A DNA stretch of 64,000 bases. Source: Desulfofundulus salinus (GTDB lineage Bacteria > Bacillota > Desulfotomaculia > Desulfotomaculales > Desulfovirgulaceae). Position numbers and translations under genes: made by a program. The notes below the pieces were generated by a model that worked only from the letters and a program-made list of their open reading frames with translations, was not told the origin of the DNA and ran no database searches. Position 1 is the first letter of the stretch. Every line of letters begins with the position of its first letter. Shown piece by piece: positions 15,842-26,176 of this stretch. The stretch covers positions 1,664,016 through 1,728,015 of the forward strand of contig NZ_RBWE01000001.1 of the NCBI RefSeq assembly GCF_003627965.1, given 5' to 3'.

Positions 15842-17578
15842 TTGGCGATCAACAAATTGGAAAGCACCGCCTTTTTAGGGAACGAACTATCTATTTTTAA
15901 TTCCGTACACAATATGGTCGTTGCCGTGGACTATCAGGGCCGCGTGATCATTTTTAACCCCACCAGCGAACGGGTTTTTAATTATCCGGCAGAAAAGGCC
16001 CTGGGTCGTCCCATCAGGGAGGTCGTTCCTTTTACGGGTCTTCCCAAGGTGTTGCAGACGGGAAAACCCCACATCGGACGTAAATTTGTCGTAGGCAATG
16101 CCCTGTATGTGGTCAACCGCACACCCATAATCCGCAATAACACCATTGTAGGCGCCATTGGCGTGGCTCAAGAAATCACCGAGCTACAACATCTAGCCCA
16201 GGAGCTGAAAGAAATCAAGGAAGTCAACGGCCTCCTGGAAAATATCTTTCACAGCACACATGAAGGCTACATTGCCACCGGTAACGATGGCCGGATCCTG
16301 ATGCTAAACGGGCCCATGGCGGAACTGCTGGGCGTTACCATCGAAACAGCCCTGGGCCGGCACATCCGTGAGGTGGCTCCCGATAAGCGGTTGCACCAAA
16401 TCCTCTGGACCGGTAAATTGCAGTATGGGGAAGTGGTACGCATCCGGGGCAGAGAAACGGTGGTCATGCGGGTACCCCTTTATAACCAGGGCAAGATGGT
16501 GGGAGCAGTGAGCAAAGTAATGTTCCAGGATGTGGAACAGCTGCTGGCCCTGGCGGAAAAGATCAGTACTCAACGGCGAAATTTCTCCTGCCCTTCCATA
16601 ACACACAACGACAACCAGACCGCGCGTTACACCGTAGATAACCTGATCGGTGCCAGCAGGGATATGCTCCGGCTCAAGGAAACCATCCGGCGGGTGGCTC
16701 AGGGACCTTCCACAGTGCTTATCCGGGGGGAAAGCGGCACAGGCAAAGAGCTGGTGGCCCATGCCCTGCACACGGCCTCCCCCCGTCACCGGGGGCCCTT
16801 CATCAAGGTTAACTGCGCTGCCGTACCAGAAAACCTTTTAGAATCGGAACTTTTCGGTTACCAGGAAGGCGCCTTTACCGGGGCGAGAAAGGGCGGGCAA
16901 ATTGGTAAATTCGAACAGGCCCATGGGGGAACAATTTTTCTCGATGAAATTGGGGATATGCCCCTGCCCATGCAGGCCAAAATATTGCGGGTCCTGCAGG
17001 AAAAGGAAATTGAGCGCCTGGGAGACACCCGGCCCCGTGCCGTTGATGTACGGGTGGTGGCAGCTACCAACCGGGATCTGGAGGAATTAATCCGGCAGGG
17101 ACACTTCCGGGAAGATCTTTATTACCGCTTAAATGTAGTTTCCCTTTATATTCCGCCCCTGCGGGAAAGACCCGATGACCTCCCCCTGCTGGTCAATCAT
17201 TTTATCAAGAAATTCAACCGGGAATTTGGTCTTCTGGTGCGGGGCGTGTCACCGGAAGTCTGGGAGATGCTTTGCGCCTACGATTGGCCGGGTAACGTGC
17301 GGGAACTGGAAAACGTAATGGAAAGGGCTTTTAACCTGGTGGAAGGAGATACCATTGAAGTTAAACATATGCCCCCCTACCTTCAGAAAATGAGTCAGAG
17401 CAAGAAAAGAAACCTGCACAACCGCACGCTGGCAACATTACTGCAAGAGGTGGAAAAGGAAGCCCTTCTGGAAGCCCTGGCTACTGCCGGTGGTAATAAA
17501 ATGCAGGCGGCTAAAACCCTGGGTATTTCCAGGGCCTGGTTATATAAGAAGATGAAACAATACGGCATCAGGGGATAA
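15842..17578 (+). CDS. Sigma-54-dependent transcriptional activator with two PAS domains
   Basis: A 578-residue enhancer-binding protein. Two PAS-like sensor domains lie at about 10-110 and 125-235. The AAA+ domain (about 265-495) has Walker A GESGTGKE, the sigma-54 contact loop GAFTGA and a Walker B ending GGTIFLDEIGD. A Fis-type helix-turn-helix closes the protein (KMQAAKTLGISRAWLYKKMK). TTG 15842 is preferred because GGGGGAGGTG lies 7 bases before it. It should activate a -24/-12 promoter in response to a ligand or redox signal sensed by PAS. I saw no clear sigma-54 promoter nearby, so its target is unknown. Confidence 0.92.
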   Translation: MAINKLESTAFLGNELSIFNSVHNMVVAVDYQGRVIIFNPTSERVFNYPAEKALGRPIREVVPFTGLPKVLQTGKPHIGRKFVVGNALYVVNRTPIIRNNTIVGAIGVAQEITELQHLAQELKEIKEVNGLLENIFHSTHEGYIATGNDGRILMLNGPMAELLGVTIETALGRHIREVAPDKRLHQILWTGKLQYGEVVRIRGRETVVMRVPLYNQGKMVGAVSKVMFQDVEQLLALAEKISTQRRNFSCPSITHNDNQTARYTVDNLIGASRDMLRLKETIRRVAQGPSTVLIRGESGTGKELVAHALHTASPRHRGPFIKVNCAAVPENLLESELFGYQEGAFTGARKGGQIGKFEQAHGGTIFLDEIGDMPLPMQAKILRVLQEKEIERLGDTRPRAVDVRVVAATNRDLEELIRQGHFREDLYYRLNVVSLYIPPLRERPDDLPLLVNHFIKKFNREFGLLVRGVSPEVWEMLCAYDWPGNVRELENVMERAFNLVEGDTIEVKHMPPYLQKMSQSKKRNLHNRTLATLLQEVEKEALLEALATAGGNKMQAAKTLGISRAWLYKKMKQYGIRG

Positions 17579-17728
17579 AAAAAAATATTTACCCCCAAAA
17601 AAGGAGGATAACCGGCCGAAAACATCGAAATAGTAACTTCAGGCGGCCGTCCTTAAAATGGCTTAAAATGCAAGGGTTACTTCTATAAGCCGGAACCAAC
17701 CCGGCCTCTAAAGCCTGAACCGGCAAAG

Positions 17729-17822
17729 TACAACGGGGAGCTCCTGTTAGGGGCTGAGAAAGGGCTAGTGAGCACCTGACCCGCTAAACCTGCTCGGGGT
17801 AATGCCCGCGAAGGGAAAAGCC
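17729..17822 (+). ncRNA. TPP riboswitch (THI element)
   Basis: The conserved core is readable: GGGGAGC, then GGGGCTGAGA, ACCCGCT, AACCTGCTCGGGGTAATGCC and GCGAAGGGAA. This is the thiamine-pyrophosphate aptamer. It is followed 20 bases later by a terminator hairpin and then by the thi4-type gene, so binding of TPP should stop transcription before the gene. Upstream (17579-17728) I see no clear promoter hexamers. Confidence 0.95.
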
Positions 17823-17841
17823 GTGCGTGCTGTTGACTGTG

Positions 17842-17876
17842 GCGCATCCTTTTGTGGGTGCGCTATTTTTTATTTG
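17842..17876 (+). terminator. Riboswitch-controlled terminator
   Basis: The stem GCGCATCC / GGGTGCGC is followed by TATTTTTTATTT. It lies between the TPP aptamer and the thiazole synthase gene, the expected place for the expression platform. Confidence 0.8.
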
Positions 17877-17936
17877 CCACCGGGATGCCCACCAGTCAAC
17901 CGCTATAAATAATTAAAAAAGGAGTGGTTTTGCAAA

Positions 17937-18716
17937 ATGCACCTGGAAGACGTAACCATTTCCAAGGCCATTATCACAAGGTACCAGGAGGAACTGCTGG
18001 AAGCTCTGGAATCAGACGTAGCCGTAGTGGGCGGAGGTCCGGCGGGACTGGTGGCCGCCTATTACCTGGCCCGGGCAAACAAAAAAGTGGTTCTCTTTGA
18101 ACGCAAACTCAGCATCGGCGGCGGTATGTGGGGCGGCGGGATGATGTTCAACCAGATTGTGGTCCAGGACGAAGCATTGCCCCTTCTCAAGGAGTTTGGT
18201 GTCTCCTACAGGACATTTGAGGAAGGGTATTACACGTCCAGCTCCGTGGAAACCGTTGCCGCCCTAACCCTTGGTGCGGTACGGGCCGGGGCGAGAATCT
18301 TCAACTTAATCTCCGTGGAAGACGTCATGGTCAGGGATAACCGGATAACCGGCCTGGTCATCAACTGGACCCCCGTTGATTTGGGCCGCCTGCACGTGGA
18401 CCCTCTGACGGTACAGTCGGCATACGTCATCGACTGCACCGGACATGATGCCCAGGTAGCCAGTATGGTAGTCAAAAAAATGGGGGCGGTTTTAAGAACC
18501 AGGACCGGCAACCTGGAAGGAGAAAAGCCCATGTGGGCCGCGCGGGGTGAAACAGCCACCGTAGCCAATACCCGTGAAATTTACCCCGGGCTCCTCGTGG
18601 CCGGTATGGCGGCAAACGCGGTTTGCGGCGGCCATCGCATGGGACCGATTTTCGGCGGGATGCTCCTGTCAGGCCGACGGGCGGCCCGGCTTATTCTCGG
18701 TGAAGATGAAGAATAG
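17937..18716 (+). CDS. thi4: Thiamine thiazole synthase, Thi4 family (anaerobic type)
   Basis: A 259-residue FAD/NAD-binding protein. The dinucleotide motif is VAVVGGGPAGLVAAYYLA, followed by GGGMWGGGMMFNQIVV and, near the end, GHRMGPIFGGMLLSG, both diagnostic of Thi4/RBP-synthase. Yeast Thi4 sacrifices a cysteine in the segment after TGHD. Here that segment reads TGHDAQVASMVVKK, with no cysteine, so it should be the sulfide-using, catalytic archaeal/anaerobe type. It makes the thiazole moiety of thiamine. Control by the upstream TPP riboswitch agrees. A ribosome site AAGGAG lies 15 bases before the ATG. Confidence 0.93.
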   Translation: MHLEDVTISKAIITRYQEELLEALESDVAVVGGGPAGLVAAYYLARANKKVVLFERKLSIGGGMWGGGMMFNQIVVQDEALPLLKEFGVSYRTFEEGYYTSSSVETVAALTLGAVRAGARIFNLISVEDVMVRDNRITGLVINWTPVDLGRLHVDPLTVQSAYVIDCTGHDAQVASMVVKKMGAVLRTRTGNLEGEKPMWAARGETATVANTREIYPGLLVAGMAANAVCGGHRMGPIFGGMLLSGRRAARLILGEDEE

Positions 18717-18719
18717 AAC

Positions 18720-18757
18720 TTGACATTGGGGAAAAAAAGGCTGTATATATAATTATA
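18720..18757 (+). promoter_or_regulatory. Promoter with overlapping PerR/Fur-like palindrome
   Basis: TTGACA at 18720-18725 is followed after 18 bases by TATATA. The perfect palindrome TATAATTATA (18748-18757) overlaps the -10 region and resembles the core of PerR/Fur boxes. It precedes the Fur-family gene by about 30 bases, suggesting autoregulation. Confidence 0.6.
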
Positions 18758-18789
18758 AAAGTAGCTGTTATTAGATAGGGGTGAGGTTA

Positions 18790-19200
18790 ATGGTAAAAAC
18801 CACACGGATGACCAGGCAAAAAAAATTAATCCTGGAAATCCTGCGTAACACTGACACTCACCCCACGGCAGACTGGATTTACGAGCAAGCCCGCAAACAA
18901 ATTCCGGACATCAGCCTGGGTACCGTATACCGCAATTTAAATAACCTCAAACAGGCCCGGGAAATCATGGAACTCAACTACGGCAGCACATTCAGCCGCT
19001 ACGATGGTAATCCCCATAACCACTATCATTTTGTCTGCGATAGCTGTGGCCGGGTATTCGATCTAGATCTACCCCTGCTAGACAATCTGGAGGGAGAAGT
19101 AGAAAGCCGCACGGGCATGCAGGTAACCCGGCACCGGCTGGAATTTTACGGGTACTGCCCTGATTGCCGGCAAAGGCAACCGGGCGAAGCAGAGCAGTAA
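18790..19200 (+). CDS. Fur-family transcriptional regulator, PerR-like
   Basis: A 136-residue Fur protein. The winged helix is at about 5-80 (TRQKKLILEILR, HPTADWIYEQAR, ISLGTVYRNLNNL). The dimer/metal domain has HNHYHFVCDSCGRVFDL and a second CPDC pair, forming the structural zinc site of four cysteines. ATG 18790 sits downstream of GGGGTGAGG. The length and motifs are nearest to PerR-type peroxide sensors of Firmicutes, but Fur or Zur cannot be excluded. It has its own promoter carrying a PerR-like palindrome and its own terminator. Confidence 0.9.
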   Translation: MVKTTRMTRQKKLILEILRNTDTHPTADWIYEQARKQIPDISLGTVYRNLNNLKQAREIMELNYGSTFSRYDGNPHNHYHFVCDSCGRVFDLDLPLLDNLEGEVESRTGMQVTRHRLEFYGYCPDCRQRQPGEAEQ

Positions 19201-19220
19201 ACTTCCATAGAGGTTTAAAT

Positions 19221-19254
19221 AAAAAGGGGGGCTTAGAGCCACCCCTTTTTATTT
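19221..19254 (+). terminator. Rho-independent terminator
   Basis: The hairpin AAAAAGGGG-GGCT, loop TAG, AGCC-ACCCCTTTTT is followed by ATTT. It closes the Fur-family transcription unit. Confidence 0.85.
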
Positions 19255-19338
19255 ACGACCGGGAGCAGGATTTTGCCTGACTTAAACGAATGAGGATCAT
19301 AGAAAAAAGGCTAGGTTGTCCAGGAGTGTCTGAAGACC

Positions 19339-22300
19339 ATGTTTATACACCTTCATGTACATACCGAATACAGTCTACTGGACGGTGCCGCCCGGATCAA
19401 GGAAGTAGTGGCCAGGGCCAGGGAACTGGGTATGGACTCCCTGGCCATCACCGACCATGGCGTTATGTTTGGGGTGGTGGACTTTTACAAGGCCTGCCAG
19501 AAGCAAGGGGTTAAACCCATCCTGGGTTGCGAGGTTTACGTGGCCCCCCGCACCATGAAAGACCGCACGCCCAAGGTGGATGACCGCCTTTATCACCTGG
19601 TATTGCTGGCCGAAAACCAGACCGGGTATCGTAACCTCCTGCAATTGGTATCCTTGGCCTACACCGAAGGTTTTTACTACAAACCCCGGGTGGATAAAGA
19701 TGCCCTGGCCCGCTACAGCGAAGGGTTAATTGCCTTAAGCGGCTGCATAGCCGGGGAGGTGGCCGACCGTCTCCTGGCCGGGGAGAAGGAAAAAGCCGTG
19801 GAAGCCGCCGCCCTCTACCAGGATATTTTTGGACGGGGGAATTTCTTTTTAGAACTACAGGACCACGGCCTTCCCGAACAGCGCAAAGTCAACCGGGAAC
19901 TTTTGCGCCTGCACCGGGAAATGAATATACCCCTGGTGGTAACCAACGACGTCCACTACGTAAACAAAGAGCATGCCGAAATGCAGGACATCCTGCTCTG
20001 TATTCAGACGGGTAAAAGTGTGGACGATCCTTCCCGGATGAAGTTTGATTCCCAGGAACTATACCTGAAAAACGAAGAAGAAATGGCCCGTCTCTTTGGA
20101 GAGCTGAAAGAGGCCATGGAAAATACCCGTCTCATTGCCGAACGCTGTAATGTAGAACTCAGTTTCGGCCAGATCCACCTTCCCTATTACGAGGTACCCC
20201 CGGGTCATACCGTGGATAGCTACCTGGAACAGCTGTGCCTGGAAGGGGTACGCCGCCGCTACGGGGAGATCACCGAGCCGGTACGGCAGCGGCTGGAATA
20301 TGAGTTAAAAGTGATCCGGCAGATGGGCTACTCCGCCTACTTCCTGATTGTGTGGGATTTCATCCATTATGCCCGGCAACAGGGCATCCCGGTAGGGCCC
20401 GGCCGGGGTTCTGCCGCCGGCAGTCTGGTAGCCTACGTGCTGGGGATTACCAACCTCGACCCGTTAAAATACGGCCTGTTATTTGAGCGTTTCCTCAACC
20501 CGGAACGAGTCTCCATGCCCGACGTGGATGTGGACCTGTGCTTTGAGCGCCGTGGAGAGGTAATTAACTACATTACCAGCAAATATGGAGCCGATAAAGT
20601 AGCCCAAATTGCCACCTTTGGTACCATGGCTGCCAGGGCAGCCATCCGGGACGTGGGGCGAGCACTGAATATGCCCTACGGGGAAGTGGATAAAATAGCC
20701 AAACTGGTGCCCGCGGAACTGCACATGACCATTGAACGGGCCCTCAGTGAATCCAGCGAATTAAGGGAACTCTATGAACGAAACCCGCAGGTAAAAAAAC
20801 TAATTGATACCGCCGCCCTTCTGGAAGGTATGCCCAGGCACGCCTCCACCCATGCGGCCGGTGTGGTGATCACCAGGGAACCTTTAACCCATTACCTGCC
20901 CCTGTACAAGGCCGCCGACGGTCCATTAACCACCCAGTTTGCTAAAGACCAGGTAGAGGAATTGGGCCTTTTAAAAATGGACCTCCTGGGCCTGCGCACC
21001 CTGACGGTCATTGCCGACACTTTAAAGCTCATCCGGGAAAGTGGCGGACCGGAAATAAACATTGATGAAATTCCCTTAGACGATCCGAAAACCTTTGCCC
21101 TGTTATGCCGGGGAGAAGGGAGCGGCGTGTTCCAGCTGGAATCCAGCGGCATGCGGGCCCTGTTAAAAGAGCTGCGCCCGGAGGTTTTTGAGGATATCGT
21201 GGCCCTGGTGGCCCTCTACCGACCCGGCCCCCTGGGTAGCGGCATGGTGGAGGACTTCATCAAGAGCAAGCACGGGGAAAAGAAAGTTACCTACCTGGAC
21301 CCCAGGCTGGAACCAATATTAAGGGATACCTACGGTGTCATTCTCTACCAGGAACAGGTTATGCGCATAGCCAGCGACCTGGCGGGCTTCACCCTGGGGG
21401 AGGCCGACCTTCTGCGGCGAGCCATGGGTAAAAAGAAGCCCGAAATTATTGCCGGGCTGAGGAACCAGTTTATCGAGGGGGCGGTAAAGAACGGGGTAGA
21501 CCCCCAAATTGCCGGACAGATTTTCGATCTGATGGAGTACTTTGCCGGTTACGGTTTTAACAAAAGCCATAGCGCCGCCTATGCCCTGGTTGCCTACCAG
21601 ACGGCCTACCTGAAGGCCAATTACCCGGCCCAATATATGGCGGCACTGCTTACCTCAGTGCGGGACAACGCGGACAAGGTAGCGGCGTACGTGGAGGAAT
21701 GCCGCCGTATGGGCCTGGAAGTCCTGCCTCCCGATGTCAACGAAAGCCGGGAAAGTTTCGCCGTGGTTGACGGTAAAATCCGTTTCGGGCTGGCGGCAAT
21801 TAAAAACGTGGGCGAGGGTGCAGTGCAGGCCATTATCAAATCCCGGGAGGAAAAGGGACCCTTCAAAAACTTTGCCGACTTCTGCCGGCGCCTGGACACG
21901 CGGATCATTAACAGGCGGGTGCTGGAAAACCTCATTAAAAGCGGAGCTCTGGATTCCCTGGGCCACCACCGGGCACAGCTAATGGCAGGCATTGAGCTGG
22001 GGCTGTCCTTAGCCCAGCAGTCGCAGCAGCAGCGACAAAACGGCCAGCTCACCTTTGAGCAGTTCTGGCAGGGGACAGGAGAAGATATTGTGCTGCCCCA
22101 GGTGCAGAAATATTCCCGTGCGGAAATGCTAGCCCTGGAAAAGGAGGCCCTGGGACTTTACATCAGCGGTCATCCCCTGGAAGAATACCGCCAGGCCCTG
22201 GCGGAAGAAACCACCGCTACGGTGGCGGAACTTGGGGAGGGGGAACAGGCCGGGGTCACGATCGGCGGCATGCTCACCGCCCTAAAGCGCATCAGCACCC

Positions 22301-22737
22301 GGCGGGGGGAACCCATGGCCTTTGGTACCCTGGAGGATCTTACCGGTAGCATCGAAGTAGTTTTCTTCCCCCGCGTTTACCAGCAGTACGCTAAACTCAT
22401 CGTCCCCGAAGAGGTGGTGTTAATCCGGGGGGAAATAAGCTCTACCGGTGAAACATTAAAGATTGTCGCTGAAGAGGTATCCCCCTTACAAAAGAAAACC
22501 AGTGCCAGCCTTTATCTACAGTTCAGGGAAGCTACCCCCCAGCTAATCAGGCGGGTCCAGCTGGTCCTGCGCAATTATCCCGGCCCCTCACCGGTCTACC
22601 TGTACTTCCCCCTGGAGAAGAAGCTGGCCCGAACTTCCCGGGACTACTGGATTAACCTGTCTTCACCGGTAGTCACAGAACTGGCCACCCTTTTAGGGCC
22701 GGAAAACGTGAGAATAAAGGAATCGCCTGGCAGGTAA
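19339..22737 (+). CDS. dnaE: DNA polymerase III alpha subunit
   Basis: A 1132-residue replicative polymerase. The N-terminal PHP domain begins HLHVHTEYSLLDGAARI. The polymerase catalytic aspartates are in MPDVDVDLCFERR, and GPGRGSAAGSLVAY, HxAG-type HASTHAAGVVI and the GYGFNKSHSAAYALVAYQTA helix are all present. An OB-fold domain is near the C-terminus (about 990-1070, AGVTIGGMLTALKRI). It resembles the DnaE1 type. Firmicutes normally also carry PolC, which is not in this window. AGGAG is 12 bases before the ATG. Confidence 0.96.
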   Translation: MFIHLHVHTEYSLLDGAARIKEVVARARELGMDSLAITDHGVMFGVVDFYKACQKQGVKPILGCEVYVAPRTMKDRTPKVDDRLYHLVLLAENQTGYRNLLQLVSLAYTEGFYYKPRVDKDALARYSEGLIALSGCIAGEVADRLLAGEKEKAVEAAALYQDIFGRGNFFLELQDHGLPEQRKVNRELLRLHREMNIPLVVTNDVHYVNKEHAEMQDILLCIQTGKSVDDPSRMKFDSQELYLKNEEEMARLFGELKEAMENTRLIAERCNVELSFGQIHLPYYEVPPGHTVDSYLEQLCLEGVRRRYGEITEPVRQRLEYELKVIRQMGYSAYFLIVWDFIHYARQQGIPVGPGRGSAAGSLVAYVLGITNLDPLKYGLLFERFLNPERVSMPDVDVDLCFERRGEVINYITSKYGADKVAQIATFGTMAARAAIRDVGRALNMPYGEVDKIAKLVPAELHMTIERALSESSELRELYERNPQVKKLIDTAALLEGMPRHASTHAAGVVITREPLTHYLPLYKAADGPLTTQFAKDQVEELGLLKMDLLGLRTLTVIADTLKLIRESGGPEINIDEIPLDDPKTFALLCRGEGSGVFQLESSGMRALLKELRPEVFEDIVALVALYRPGPLGSGMVEDFIKSKHGEKKVTYLDPRLEPILRDTYGVILYQEQVMRIASDLAGFTLGEADLLRRAMGKKKPEIIAGLRNQFIEGAVKNGVDPQIAGQIFDLMEYFAGYGFNKSHSAAYALVAYQTAYLKANYPAQYMAALLTSVRDNADKVAAYVEECRRMGLEVLPPDVNESRESFAVVDGKIRFGLAAIKNVGEGAVQAIIKSREEKGPFKNFADFCRRLDTRIINRRVLENLIKSGALDSLGHHRAQLMAGIELGLSLAQQSQQQRQNGQLTFEQFWQGTGEDIVLPQVQKYSRAEMLALEKEALGLYISGHPLEEYRQALAEETTATVAELGEGEQAGVTIGGMLTALKRISTRRGEPMAFGTLEDLTGSIEVVFFPRVYQQYAKLIVPEEVVLIRGEISSTGETLKIVAEEVSPLQKKTSASLYLQFREATPQLIRRVQLVLRNYPGPSPVYLYFPLEKKLARTSRDYWINLSSPVVTELATLLGPENVRIKESPGR

Positions 22738-22738
22738 C

Positions 22739-22767
22739 TTGTCAAAGACCTTGCGGTATGCTATGAT
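22739..22767 (+). promoter_or_regulatory. Sigma-A promoter of mtrB
   Basis: TTGTCA (22739-22744) and TATGAT (22762-22767) are separated by exactly 17 bases. They lie immediately after the dnaE stop codon, giving mtrB its own promoter with a leader of about 40 bases. Confidence 0.75.
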
Positions 22768-22815
22768 GGAACTGCTAAAACCCGGCAATCTACCTGAAAA
22801 GGGGGGGGTACTTGC

Positions 22816-23052
22816 ATGCCTGAAAACTGGGAAATTAATGCCGACTATGTGGCAGTCAAAGCCCTGGAAAACGGGGTAACCATCATCGGCCTTACCCGTG
22901 GGAAGGATACCCGCTTTCATCATTCGGAAAAGCTGGATAAGGGCGAAATTATGATCGCCCAGTTTACAGAACATACTTCGGCGATTAAAATCCGCGGCAA
23001 GGTAGAACTGCTGACCCGGTACGGCGTCATGCGCAATGACGATCTGGCCTGA
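22816..23052 (+). CDS. mtrB: Trp RNA-binding attenuation protein (TRAP)
   Basis: A 78-residue homologue of Bacillus TRAP, an 11-mer ring that binds tryptophan and then wraps (G/U)AG repeats in trp leader RNA. The family core [20 protein letters not shown] and [16 protein letters not shown] is present. It includes the RNA-contacting lysine in KLDKG, the K-x-R pair in IKIRG, and the tryptophan-pocket threonines and histidines in [15 protein letters not shown] precedes the ATG. No trp operon or anti-TRAP gene is in the window, so its targets lie elsewhere. Confidence 0.95.
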   Translation: MPENWEINADYVAVKALENGVTIIGLTRGKDTRFHHSEKLDKGEIMIAQFTEHTSAIKIRGKVELLTRYGVMRNDDLA

Positions 23053-23084
23053 AAGTATCCAGGGTATATACTCTGGATATACTT
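23053..23084 (+). terminator. Possible weak terminator after mtrB
   Basis: AAGTATCCAG pairs imperfectly with CTGGATATACTT around a short loop. The tail ATTGTT is poor in T, so termination may be partial. Confidence 0.35.
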
Positions 23085-23143
23085 ATTGTTATCCTTCTTC
23101 TAACTTCTAAATTAATTAAATCCCGGCCCCGGGGGTGGGAATC

Positions 23144-23335
23144 TTGTGGACTGTGGTTTATATTGCCCCAAATAAAAAAGAAGCGACCCGGATCCAAAAC
23201 ATTCTTTCCAATGAAGGAATACTGGTGAAATTGCGGGAACTCTCACCGACCCATTGTGGGCACAACTGTTCGGTGGAAATCCTGGTACCGGAAGCAGAAG
23301 TGGACGAAGCCCTGGAAATAATAAACACCATTTAA
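23144..23335 (+). CDS. Small DUF2007-like protein
   Basis: A 63-residue protein with an alpha-beta pattern (TVVYIAPNKKEATRIQNILSNE, then VEILVPEAEVDEALEIIN). It looks like the ferredoxin-like DUF2007 family of putative signal-transducing proteins. TTG 23144 is taken as start because family members begin MWTVVYIA; a GTG three codons upstream is possible. It sits between mtrB and accD with only 20 bases before accD. No function can be assigned. Confidence 0.7.
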   Translation: MWTVVYIAPNKKEATRIQNILSNEGILVKLRELSPTHCGHNCSVEILVPEAEVDEALEIINTI

Positions 23336-23355
23336 ATTACTTTGGAGCGAGCAAA

Positions 23356-24198
23356 ATGCTGGATATTTTTAAAAGACAGCGACAGCGTTACGCCACGGTC
23401 AATCCCGCCAGTCGGGAAATACCCGATGGCTTATGGGTAAAATGTCCCCGTTGCCACGAAATCCGGTTCACAGGGGAGCTGGGAAAACAATTTAAGGTTT
23501 GTGCAAGGTGCGGCTACCATTTTCGCCTCACTGCCGAAGAACGCATTAAAATAACCATTGATGAGGGCACCTTTACCGAATGGGACCGGGACATGATGCC
23601 TGTAAACCCCTTCGGATATACCGAGTACAACGAAAAGCTGGCCAGGGCCCGCCAGGACACCGGACTGAACGAAGCGGTAGTCACCGGAGAAGGGAAAATT
23701 GGCGGGCACCGGGTAGTGGTGGCCATAATGGACACCCGCTTTATGATGGCCAGCATGGGCACGGTGGTGGGGGAAAAAATTACCCGGGCCATTGAGCGCG
23801 CCCGGGAAAAAAGGTTGCCCCTGGTCATTTTTGCCGCTTCCGGGGGGGCCCGCATGCAGGAAGGAGTACTTTCATTAATGCAAATGGCCAGGACATGCGC
23901 GGCCCTATCCGCCTTTTCCGAAGCGGGACTGCTGTACATATCCGTACTTACCGACCCGACAACGGGGGGAGTCAGCGCCAGCTTTGCCTTTTTAGGGGAT
24001 ATCATCCTGGCTGAGCCGGGGGCACTGATTGGGTTTGCCGGCCCCAGGGTGATTGAGCAAACCATTCGCCAGAAGCTGCCCGAAGGATTTCAAAGGGCCG
24101 AGTTTCTGCGGCAGCATGGCTTTATAGACGCTGTGGTTCCCCGGCCGCAGTTGAAATCCACCCTGGCCCAAATCTTAGATTTACACCGGAGCGAGTGA
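23356..24198 (+). CDS. accD: Acetyl-CoA carboxylase carboxyltransferase beta subunit
   Basis: A 280-residue crotonase-fold carboxyltransferase subunit. The N-terminal zinc ribbon has CPRC and CARC pairs (residues about 30-55). Further on are ASGGARMQEGVLSLMQM and LTDPTTGGVSASFAFLGD, which bind CoA and the carboxybiotin. ATG 23356 follows GGAGCG. It forms the heterotetramer with AccA, encoded one base downstream, and commits acetyl-CoA to fatty-acid synthesis. Biotin carboxylase and carrier genes are not here. Confidence 0.95.
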   Translation: MLDIFKRQRQRYATVNPASREIPDGLWVKCPRCHEIRFTGELGKQFKVCARCGYHFRLTAEERIKITIDEGTFTEWDRDMMPVNPFGYTEYNEKLARARQDTGLNEAVVTGEGKIGGHRVVVAIMDTRFMMASMGTVVGEKITRAIERAREKRLPLVIFAASGGARMQEGVLSLMQMARTCAALSAFSEAGLLYISVLTDPTTGGVSASFAFLGDIILAEPGALIGFAGPRVIEQTIRQKLPEGFQRAEFLRQHGFIDAVVPRPQLKSTLAQILDLHRSE

Positions 24199-24199
24199 G

Positions 24200-26163
<1,964 letters not shown>

Positions 26164-26176
26164 GGAGGAACAGGCC

